From Rhodospirillales bacterium (lineage in GTDB: Bacteria > Pseudomonadota > Alphaproteobacteria > CACIAM-22H2): a DNA stretch of 5,093 nt. The notes below the pieces were generated by a model. It saw nothing but the letters and a program-made list of their open reading frames with translations, did not search any database and had not been told where the DNA came from. Numbering within the stretch: position 1 is the stretch's first letter; each line of letters begins with the position of its first letter. Shown here in pieces: positions 1 to 4,317 of this stretch. Position numbers and translations under genes: made by a program. The DNA lies in NCBI GenBank assembly GCA_016195145.1, contig JACQAF010000138.1:1-5093 (forward strand). Reading direction: 5' to 3'.

Positions 1-1
1 A

Positions 2-49
2 CGACGGTTGCGCGCCGATCATATAGAGGCTGAAAAAATTTATGCCTAA
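2..49 (+). CDS. Possible C-terminal tail of an upstream gene (partial)
   Basis: Reading from base 2, the frame is open from the window edge to a TAA at 47-49 and would encode RRLRADHIEAEKIYA, a charged, helix-like tail. The stop overlaps the ATG at 42 (the stretch TATGCCTAA), an arrangement typical of translationally coupled genes. The other two plus frames close at 22-24 (TAG) and 31-33 (TGA) without such an overlap. Only 15 codons are visible, so the product cannot be identified. If the next gene is a restriction-type nuclease, a DNA methyltransferase would be a sensible neighbour, but that is inference only. Confidence 0.3.
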   Translation, partial: RRLRADHIEAEKIYA

Positions 50-545
50 GACCCGAGAAAGCTCCAATCGCTATAAAGCGATAATCGAGCGGGTTTTCAA
101 AACCCATTTTCAACCCGGCCAAAAGTCTTTTGAATTCGAGCGTAAGGAATTTGAAACTGTAGCAGCGGCTCTTAACATCGTGCTACCCAAAAATCTCGGC
201 GATTTGGTATATACTTTTCGCTACAGAGAGGATCTCCCAAAATCGGTGACGAGTGCAGCACCGAAAGGATACGAATGGGTTATCGAATCCGCTGGGCGTT
301 CTCGGTACAGATTTTCTCTGGCGAGCATCAATCGTATCGTCCCTAACGGATCGCTCGCGGCCATTAAAATACCGGATGCAACGCCTGCGATTATCTCGGA
401 TTATGCCCAATCCGACGAACAGGCGCTCTTGGCGAAGCTTCGATACAATCGGATGATAGATATATTTCTCGGCGTGACTGCCTATTCCCCTGCAGAATCA
501 TCTGCGAACGACCGTCAAGGGAATGGGGCAGATCGAGATCGATGA
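42..545 (+). CDS. N-terminal ORF of the split endonuclease (167 aa as read)
   Basis: The ATG at 42 follows a purine-rich AGAGG at 25-29, 12 bases upstream, a slightly long spacing. The first 149 residues fit the endonuclease family. After the CCCC run at 487-490 the last 18 codons (PAESSANDRQGNGADRDR) are out-of-frame translation ending at TGA 543-545. If expressed, this fragment would lack the predicted catalytic D/E and QxK residues, and could act at most as a binding or interaction domain. Its separate existence as a functional protein is doubtful. Confidence 0.5.
   Translation: MPKTRESSNRYKAIIERVFKTHFQPGQKSFEFERKEFETVAAALNIVLPKNLGDLVYTFRYREDLPKSVTSAAPKGYEWVIESAGRSRYRFSLASINRIVPNGSLAAIKIPDATPAIISDYAQSDEQALLAKLRYNRMIDIFLGVTAYSPAESSANDRQGNGADRDR
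487..490 (+). other. Frameshift site: CCCC homopolymer in the endonuclease gene
   Basis: The sequence TATTCCCCTGCAG (483-495) reads Y-S-P-A in the upstream frame. With one C fewer it reads Y-S-L-Q and enters the downstream frame, giving the family sequence. The lesion is therefore a single-base insertion in a four-C run, placed to within a few bases because the flanking residues fit on both sides. A C4 run is short for classical phase variation. Programmed +1 slippage (UCC CCU read as a four-base step) is possible but has no supporting stimulator that I can see. Confidence 0.7.
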
Positions 546-846
546 AATTTATGTCGGCGTAAATCGGCGCGGAATTCATTTTATTATACCGGTTCAGGCA
601 AAGGGAGGATCCGACCGGTTGTCGCCTATACAAACGCGGCAAGATGCGTTGTATTGCGAGCAAAAATTCCCAAGTCTAATTTGCAGACTCGTTTCGGCTC
701 AATTTATGCCGGACAAAACGATCGCAATGTTCGAATTGGGCCTCCAAAATAGTGAGGTTCGCATAGTTGAAGAAAAACATTATCAACTGGTTCCGGCCGA
801 CGAAATTACCGGCGATGATTTAACCCGTTATCGCCAGACCGAGTAG
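523..846 (+). CDS. C-terminal ORF of the split endonuclease, with the predicted catalytic core (107 aa)
   Basis: This frame is open upstream of the ATG at 523 through VKG and LQNHLRTT, which are family residues, so the ATG is an internal methionine (composite residue 161) rather than a natural start. The AAGGGA at 517-522 abuts this ATG directly, too close for a normal ribosome binding site. The ORF holds the whole predicted nuclease core: IEIDEIYVG with D7 and E8, then PVQAKGG with Q25 and K27, and a KHYQLVPADEITGDDLTRYR tail. It ends at TAG 844-846, 21 bases from the convergent VWA gene. Confidence 0.5.
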   Translation: MGQIEIDEIYVGVNRRGIHFIIPVQAKGGSDRLSPIQTRQDALYCEQKFPSLICRLVSAQFMPDKTIAMFELGLQNSEVRIVEEKHYQLVPADEITGDDLTRYRQTE

Positions 847-867
847 GCAGTCGATTAATCCATAGTT

Positions 868-1599
868 TCAACGTCCTTCCGCCTCGGCGATCTCTTTCAC
901 CAGCTTGCCGACGATCGCATAGGCGAAAGAGTCGAAGCCGTTGGCGACGAGGACAAAGGCCCCCGGCCCGCCGGCCACGTGGTCGCGGTAATAGTTTTCG
1001 AGCCCGCCGGGCGGGTGGGTATGCTGCGGGTTCCAGGCCAGCGGCTCGGCGCTCAGGATGGCGAGGCCGTTGATCGTGATGCCCTGCGCCGCCGCCTCGT
1101 CGCGGATCGGACCCGGCTCGCGGCCGTTGGTGTTGGTGCCGTCGCCCGATACGTCGATCACCCGGCGCGCCGCCGTGAAGGGGCTGCGCGGAAACTGCGC
1201 CATGGCGTATTCGATCGCCTGACCGATGGCGGTGCGGTTGGCGAAAGGCCGCGGCGCGCTAGTCAGAATATCGGCCGCGACGCCGGCCGACTCTCCGTCG
1301 CCGACGACCGTCCAGTCGACCAGCGTTTTCTGGAAGCCTTCGCCCGACCATTCGAAATAGAGGATGGCGATCCGGCCGAGCGGGCCGGAGCGGATGGCGC
1401 GCAACACCCGCGGATCGACGAGCGCCCTTGCATATCCCTCGCGCTGGAGATGGAACCTGTCGTCATCGATGCTGCGCGATACGTCGACCGCCAGGACAAG
1501 CAGAAGATCGACCGGCTGCGCCCGCGCCGGCGTCCCGGCGGTGGCGAATCCGAGCAGCCAGATAACCACCCATACCGCTATCCCGAACGCCCTCGGCAT
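868..1599 (-). CDS. Secreted DUF1194-type von Willebrand factor A domain protein
   Basis: This is a 243-residue protein with an N-terminal signal peptide: hydrophobic stretch around residues 6-22, likely cut after ARA at position 27. A VWA domain follows almost to the C-terminus. The metal-ion-dependent adhesion site is complete: D39-V-S41-R-S43, T123 (in FANRTAIGQAI) and D153 (in VIDVSGDGTNTNG). The C-terminal part, with NGLAIL, ENYYRDHVAGGPGAFV and FAYAIVGKLVKEI, is characteristic of DUF1194, a family common in alphaproteobacteria whose biochemical role is not established; divalent-cation-dependent periplasmic protein binding is a reasonable inference. The start is supported by GGAGG (plus-strand 1605-1609) 5 bases upstream. 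It lies 94 bases downstream of the GST gene on the same strand and converges with the endonuclease gene. No truncation is apparent. Confidence 0.9.
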   Translation of the reverse strand: MPRAFGIAVWVVIWLLGFATAGTPARAQPVDLLLVLAVDVSRSIDDDRFHLQREGYARALVDPRVLRAIRSGPLGRIAILYFEWSGEGFQKTLVDWTVVGDGESAGVAADILTSAPRPFANRTAIGQAIEYAMAQFPRSPFTAARRVIDVSGDGTNTNGREPGPIRDEAAAQGITINGLAILSAEPLAWNPQHTHPPGGLENYYRDHVAGGPGAFVLVANGFDSFAYAIVGKLVKEIAEAEGR

Positions 1600-1635
1600 C
1601 GGCGCCTCCGCGCGCGAATCGTCGCCTGCCGTGGA

Positions 1636-1641
1636 ACTATA
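1636..1641 (-). promoter_or_regulatory. Candidate -10 element for the VWA gene
   Basis: On the minus strand the bases read TATAGT, a five-of-six match to the sigma70 -10 consensus, 36 bases from the VWA start codon. A partial -35 (GGGACG, plus-strand 1659-1664) lies 17 bases further upstream and shares only the GAC core with TTGACA. If used, the VWA gene can be transcribed independently of the GST gene. The -35 match is weak, so this is a candidate only. Confidence 0.35.
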
Positions 1642-1644
1642 GCA

Positions 1645-1659
1645 GCCGGGGGCGCCGGC
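1645..1659. repeat. Short GC-rich inverted repeat between the GST and VWA genes
   Basis: GCCGG (1645-1649) and CCGGC (1655-1659) form a perfect 5-base stem with a 5-base loop, 35 bases past the GST stop on the minus strand. No T-run follows on that strand, so it is not a convincing intrinsic terminator. It could slow polymerase or be an incidental product of GC-rich sequence. Confidence 0.25.
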
Positions 1660-1693
1660 GTCCCGTCATCCCCCGACCCGCAACGATGCGTCC

Positions 1694-2302
1694 CTATTTG
1701 ACCAGCCCCTCGGCCTTCATCGCCTCCTGCACCTTGGGGCGGGCGGCGACACGGGCCATATAGGCGTTGAGATTGGGCCACTGCGCCAGATCGATCTTCT
1801 GATAGTTCGACCAGTTGACGACGGTGAAGCAATAGGCGTCGGCGGCCGTAAATTTGTCGCCCATCAGGTACTGCTTGTCCGCCAGATGCTTGTCGAGATA
1901 GACGAAGCGCGACGCAAGATTGGTTTTGCCGATTTTCTTGTATTCCTCCGGCGTATCGCTGCCAAACAGCGGGCTGAAGCCCTTGTGCAGTTCCGAGGTG
2001 ATGAAATTGAGCCACGACTGAACGCGATAGCGGTCCATCGAACCGGCCTCGGGGATAAGGCCCGATTTCGGGTTCTTGTCGGCGATGTACTGCACGATCG
2101 CTGGCCCCTCGGTCAGGCGATCGCCATTGTCGAATTCGAGCACCGGCACCTGACCCTTGGGATTGACCGGTAGAAAATCCGCGCCAGCCTGGGTCTTCTT
2201 CGCCGAGAGATCGACCCGGTCGAGATCGAACTGCAGTCCCGCCTCGCGCAGCACGATATGCGGCGAGAGCGAGCATGCACCGGGGGAAAAGTACAATTTC
2301 AT
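1694..2302 (-). CDS. gstA: Beta-class glutathione S-transferase (GstA-like)
   Basis: This 202-residue cytosolic enzyme, full length for the family, conjugates or otherwise uses glutathione in detoxification and redox protection. The sequence follows E. coli GstA closely from end to end: MKLYFSPGACSLSPHI with the beta-class cysteine at C10, NPKGQVPVL with the cis-proline motif V52-P53, LTEGPAIVQYIAD with glutathione-contacting E65, and ELHKGFSPLF with H106, the second beta-class active-site residue. The C-terminal all-helical domain includes FTAADAYCFTV and ends AMKAEGLVK. The ATG is supported by AGGAGA (plus-strand 2308-2313) 5 bases upstream. It is divergent from the Rid-family gene across 272 bases, and the VWA gene follows on the same strand. 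The exact substrate cannot be inferred. Confidence 0.95.
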   Translation of the reverse strand: MKLYFSPGACSLSPHIVLREAGLQFDLDRVDLSAKKTQAGADFLPVNPKGQVPVLEFDNGDRLTEGPAIVQYIADKNPKSGLIPEAGSMDRYRVQSWLNFITSELHKGFSPLFGSDTPEEYKKIGKTNLASRFVYLDKHLADKQYLMGDKFTAADAYCFTVVNWSNYQKIDLAQWPNLNAYMARVAARPKVQEAMKAEGLVK

Positions 2303-2371
2303 CTTCGTCTCCTGTTTCAGTTTTCGTTTCGGGATTTCCGTGGGGAAACCGTCGGATCGCGCGCACGATTG

Positions 2372-2387
2372 TGGCGATCGGTCGCCA
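2372..2387. promoter_or_regulatory. Candidate operator: 16-base near-palindrome
   Basis: TGGCGATCGGTCGCCA has six-base arms (TGGCGA / TCGCCA) that are exact reverse complements around TCGG, so 14 of 16 positions are symmetric. It lies 70 bases upstream of the GST start and overlaps by one base the weak -10-like CACAAT of that gene. The dyad size suits a dimeric regulator, but as RNA it could equally form a 6-base stem with a UCGG loop. No regulator gene is present in the window. Confidence 0.35.
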
Positions 2388-2394
2388 TCATTTG

Positions 2395-2409
2395 GGACCC
2401 CTCTGGTCC
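2395..2409. repeat. Small inverted repeat in the divergent region
   Basis: GGACC (2395-2399) and GGTCC (2405-2409) are exact reverse complements around the 5-base loop CCTCT. It starts seven bases after the larger near-palindrome. On its own it is short enough to be chance. It is recorded because it sits between that dyad and the direct repeat. Confidence 0.25.
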
Positions 2410-2417
2410 GGCTTAAA

Positions 2418-2460
2418 GACGTTACTGATAAGAAACTTCAAGATGTTACCGACCGGAAAC
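2418..2460 (+). repeat. Two-copy imperfect direct repeat, 24-base period
   Basis: Copy one (2418-2436, GACGTTACTGATAAGAAAC) and copy two (2442-2460, GATGTTACCGACCGGAAAC) agree at 14 of 19 positions and share the blocks GTTAC, GA and GAAAC. The 24-base period places equivalent bases on roughly the same face of the helix, as in tandem sites for a transcription factor. The region is AT-richer than the flanking genes. A regulatory role is inferred only from this spacing and location. Confidence 0.35.
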
Positions 2461-2557
2461 CGCGATTTGACGCCGCGTCGCATCGCGTGCAACGAACCGC
2501 CCCTTACCTTTCGATGGGCGTCGGGCTAAGCTTTTCCCTCCAAAAACGGATTCGAGC

Positions 2558-2565
2558 AAAAGGAG
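2558..2565 (+). promoter_or_regulatory. Ribosome binding site of the Rid-family gene
   Basis: AAAAGGAG contains a strong AGGAG Shine-Dalgarno core (2561-2565) 9 bases before the ATG at 2575, fixing this start. The bases AAAAG and CTTTT flanking GAG could pair in a weak 5-base stem, probably too unstable to control initiation. Confidence 0.7.
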
Positions 2566-2574
2566 CTTTTCGTT

Positions 2575-3042
2575 ATGTCCGGCAAGATCGACGCCCGCCT
2601 CAAGGAACTTGGCATCAACCTCGCCTCTGCCGCCGCCCCGGCCGGCAATTACGTACCATGGGTCAAGAGCGGCAATCTGGTTTTCATTTCGGGCCAGATC
2701 ACCATCAAGGACGGCAAGATCGAGTTCGTCGGCAAGCTCGGCCGCGAATTCCGGGTCGAGGAAGGCCAGAAAGCCGCGCGCCTGTGCGCGATCAACATCC
2801 TTACCCAGCTAAAGGCGGCCTGCGGCGGCGATCTCGAAAAAGTGAAGCGATGCGTGCGCGTCGGCGGCTTTGTCAACGCGGTGCCCGATTTCGCCAATCA
2901 CCCCGAAGTGATCAACGGCGCCTCGGATTTGATCGTCGAGGTCTTCGGCGACGCCGGCAAGCATGCCCGCGCCGCGGTCGGCGTCGGCTCGTTGCCGCGC
3001 GACGTCGCGGTCGAGGTTGAGGCGGTATTCGAGGTCGCCTGA
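2575..3042 (+). CDS. Rid family (YjgF/YER057c/UK114) protein, long form
   Basis: This is a 155-residue cytosolic protein. Rid proteins are trimers; canonical RidA deaminates reactive enamine/imine intermediates. The family signature is clear: SGNLVFISGQI near residues 32-42, AARLCAINIL near 67-76, and the C-terminal ARAAVGVGSLPRDVAVEVEA near 131-150. In the last block R132 aligns with the substrate carboxylate-binding arginine of RidA, while the following RidA-type cysteine is replaced by A134. At 155 residues it is longer than canonical RidA (about 128) and fits the long subgroup that I recall as YjgF_YER057c_UK114_like_1, for which enamine deaminase activity is not assured. It opens a likely four-gene rightward unit: its TGA overlaps the next ATG by one base. 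A role in metabolite damage control is likely; the substrate is unknown. Confidence 0.92.
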   Translation: MSGKIDARLKELGINLASAAAPAGNYVPWVKSGNLVFISGQITIKDGKIEFVGKLGREFRVEEGQKAARLCAINILTQLKAACGGDLEKVKRCVRVGGFVNAVPDFANHPEVINGASDLIVEVFGDAGKHARAAVGVGSLPRDVAVEVEAVFEVA

Positions 3043-3431
3043 TGACCGCCCCGCACCGCTGGCGGTTTCCGATCCTGACAGCGGCGATCGCCGCCCTGTG
3101 GCTTGCCGGCGCGCCGGCCGTGGCGGGCGAGGCCGACGTGATCGCCGCCGCGGTCAAGCCGGTCGGCGGCGGGCAGTACGATTTCGACGTCACCATCCGC
3201 AGCAACGATCGCGGCTGGAGCTATTATGCCGACCGCTTCGAGGTACTGGCCCCGGACGGAACCGTGCTTGGCGTGCGCGAGCTTCTGCACCCCCACGAAA
3301 CCGAACAGCCGTTCACCCGCGAATTGTCGGGGGTGCGCATTCCCGACGGTATCGACCGGGTAACGGTGCGCGCCCGGCACCGGCCGCGCGGCTATGACGG
3401 GGCGACGCTGGTCGTCAAGGTCCCGCGCTGA
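3042..3431 (+). CDS. Small secreted protein of unknown function
   Basis: This 129-residue protein starts at an ATG sharing one base with the TGA of the Rid gene (TGATG at 3040-3044), so the two are probably translationally coupled. Residues 11-28 form a hydrophobic signal peptide after basic residues, with likely cleavage after AVA at 28, so the mature protein is about 101 residues in the periplasm or outside. The mature part is predicted beta-rich and has a distinctive core: GWSYYADRFEVLAPDGTVLG (58-77), LLHPHETEQPFTR (81-93) with the HPH pair H83/H85, and SGVRIPDGIDRVTVRARHRPRGYDG. I recall similar small hypothetical proteins in alphaproteobacteria but cannot give a named function. The clustered histidines and acidic residues could bind a metal, which is speculation. 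An Ig-like or FNIII-like sandwich is the most plausible fold. Confidence 0.85.
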   Translation: MTAPHRWRFPILTAAIAALWLAGAPAVAGEADVIAAAVKPVGGGQYDFDVTIRSNDRGWSYYADRFEVLAPDGTVLGVRELLHPHETEQPFTRELSGVRIPDGIDRVTVRARHRPRGYDGATLVVKVPR

Positions 3432-3461
3432 TCCGGCCGGGACGGCAAAATACGGGGGATT

Positions 3462-3467
3462 AGGGGA
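3462..3467 (+). promoter_or_regulatory. Ribosome binding site deciding the GTG start of the hydrolase
   Basis: AGGGGA lies 6 bases upstream of GTG at 3474, and no ATG in that frame precedes a complete export signal. The next in-frame ATG (3522) would remove the twin-arginine segment. Confidence 0.6.
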
Positions 3468-3473
3468 TTAAGT

Positions 3474-4265
3474 GTGATTGTTTCGCGTCGTTCCGTTCTT
3501 CTGTCTCTGGCTGCCGGCACCATGCTGGCGGCCGTACCAGTCCGCGCCAGCGAGCGGCTGGGCGTCGTCATGATGCACGGCAAATGGGCGACTCCCGGCC
3601 CCCGCACGCCGGTCGGGCGTCTGGCGGCAGCCCTGAAGAATGCCGGGTTGCTGGTCGATATGCCCGAAATGCCGTGGTCGCGATCGCGCGCCTATGACCG
3701 CGATTATGAAGGCGCGATGACGGAGATCGATGCGGCCGTCGCCCGCCTGCGCGCCGGCGGGGCCGGGCGGGTCGCGGTCGCAGGACACAGCCTCGGCGCC
3801 AATGCCGCCATCGGCTACGGCGCCCGGCGCACGGGGATCGCTGGCATTGTCGCCCTCGCCCCCGGCCACCGGCCTGAATCGCGGGATTTCCTCGCGGGGA
3901 TCGAAGATGACCTGATCAAGGCTCGCGAGATGGTTGCGGCCGGCAAGGGCGATGAGACGGTCGAATTCGCCGATCGCAATCAGGGTCGTTCCGGCGTCGT
4001 CCGGGCGACGGCGCGCGCCTATGTCAGCTTTTTCGAGCCGGCCGGGCCGGCCGCCATGCCGAAGAACGCTGCGGCGCTGAAAGCGGGCACCCCGCTTCTG
4101 TGGATGGTCGGCGCGGAAGATTCGGTATCCCGCCTCGGGCCGGATTACGCCTTCGCCAAGGCGCCGCCGCACCCGAAGAGCGCCTATGTGACCGTCGGCG
4201 GCGGCCATCGGGACACGCCCGAAATCGGCGCGCAGCAGGTGGCCGAGTGGCTGGGGGGATTATAG
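3474..4265 (+). CDS. Exported alpha/beta hydrolase, Tat-type signal
   Basis: This 263-residue protein begins at a GTG codon with a good ribosome binding site. The N-terminus SRRSVLLSLAAG (4-15) resembles a twin-arginine signal (S-R-R-x-hydrophobic), with probable cleavage after VRA at 25, so the enzyme likely acts in the periplasm. The alpha/beta-hydrolase fold is shown by the first strand and oxyanion loop LGVVMMHGKWA (29-39), the nucleophile elbow G104-H-S106-L-G108, the acid in MVGAEDSVS (D216) and the histidine in GGGHRDTP (H245). These form a complete Ser-Asp-His triad with normal spacing. It follows the secreted small protein by 42 bases and precedes the acyltransferase by 38. Substrate is unknown: dienelactone-hydrolase-like, esterase or lipase-like activity are all possible, and the fold assignment is much surer than the function. 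Confidence 0.88.
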   Translation: MIVSRRSVLLSLAAGTMLAAVPVRASERLGVVMMHGKWATPGPRTPVGRLAAALKNAGLLVDMPEMPWSRSRAYDRDYEGAMTEIDAAVARLRAGGAGRVAVAGHSLGANAAIGYGARRTGIAGIVALAPGHRPESRDFLAGIEDDLIKAREMVAAGKGDETVEFADRNQGRSGVVRATARAYVSFFEPAGPAAMPKNAAALKAGTPLLWMVGAEDSVSRLGPDYAFAKAPPHPKSAYVTVGGGHRDTPEIGAQQVAEWLGGL

Positions 4266-4290
4266 GCACCGGCGCGATTATGGAGGCGGC

Positions 4291-4317
4291 ATGCGAGCAG
4301 TCAATGGCCGACGGTGA
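4291..4317 (+). other. Eight-codon mini-ORF overlapping the acyltransferase start
   Basis: GGAGG at 4282-4286 is ideally placed (4 bases) for the ATG at 4291, but that frame encodes only MRAVNGRR before TGA at 4315-4317. The acyltransferase ATG at 4304 lies inside this mini-ORF in another frame. It could be a leader that feeds terminating ribosomes back to 4304, or the GGAGG may simply be coincidental. Confidence 0.3.

Larger units (their letters stand above)
42..846 (+). pseudogene. Putative PD-(D/E/Q)XK-type endonuclease, disrupted by a +1 frameshift
   Basis: Two overlapping ORFs (42-545 and 523-846) read as one protein if one C of the CCCC run at 487-490 is skipped. The junction then becomes ...GVTAYS-LQNHLRTT..., and the composite is 267 residues. 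From memory this matches a family of about 265-270 residues found in proteobacteria and annotated simply as endonuclease; no database check was possible. The N-terminal half carries a conserved LPKNLGDLVYTFRYR block near residues 49-63 and a DEQALLAKLRYNRMIDIF block near 125-142. The C-terminal half carries D167-E168 (in QIEIDEIYVG) followed by PVQAKGG with Q185 and K187, which resembles the Mrr-like QxK variant of the PD-(D/E)XK nuclease core. It has low GC and uses ATA codons unlike its neighbours, suggesting transfer. It may be a true pseudogene, a sequencing error, or a recoded gene. Native function is inferred to be DNA restriction or repair-type cleavage. Confidence 0.72.
2303..2574. promoter_or_regulatory. 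Divergent intergenic control region (GST gene / Rid-family gene)
   Basis: This 272-base stretch separates two divergently transcribed genes and must hold both promoters. It contains a near-palindrome (2372-2387), a small inverted repeat (2395-2409) and a two-copy direct repeat (2418-2460), all described separately. For the rightward unit, TTACCT (2504-2509) and TAAGCT (2527-2532) are spaced by 17 bases and each matches three of six consensus positions. Another -35-like TTGACG lies at 2467-2472 without a good -10. For the GST gene, CACAAT on the minus strand (plus-strand 2367-2372) is the best -10-like element seen. None is strong. An open plus frame crosses this region from 2157, but it overlaps the antisense of the GST gene and has no coding signature. 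Confidence 0.5.

Noticed and set aside
847..867. Possible bidirectional terminator between the convergent nuclease and VWA genes
   Set aside because: The 21 bases contain no stable inverted repeat and no T-run adjoining a stem.
979..1701. Plus-strand 240-residue open frame opposite the VWA gene
   Set aside because: It is antisense to a well-supported DUF1194 gene with signal peptide and MIDAS. Its arginine-rich translation is typical of the reverse complement of a GC-rich gene and it has no recognisable motif.
1578..2366. Minus-strand 262-residue open frame overlapping the GST gene in another frame
   Set aside because: Out-of-frame shadow of an unmistakable beta-class GST; long stop-free frames are common in GC-rich DNA.
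2157..3020. Plus-strand 287-residue frame running from antisense GST through the intergenic region into the Rid gene
   Set aside because: It overlaps two solid genes in wrong frames and becomes Arg/Pro-rich inside the Rid gene. No domain is visible.
2898..3380. Minus-strand 160-residue frame opposite the Rid and secreted-protein genes
   Set aside because: Antisense to two supported coupled genes; no ribosome binding site or motif of its own.
4035..4060. GCCGGCCGGGCCGGCC-like GC-rich repeat inside the hydrolase gene
   Set aside because: It encodes an ordinary EPAGPAAMP linker and needs no explanation beyond high GC codon use.
3468..4208. Minus-strand 246-residue open frame opposite the alpha/beta hydrolase
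   Set aside because: The sense strand has a complete catalytic triad and an export signal. The antisense product is low-complexity Arg/Gly/Ala-rich sequence.
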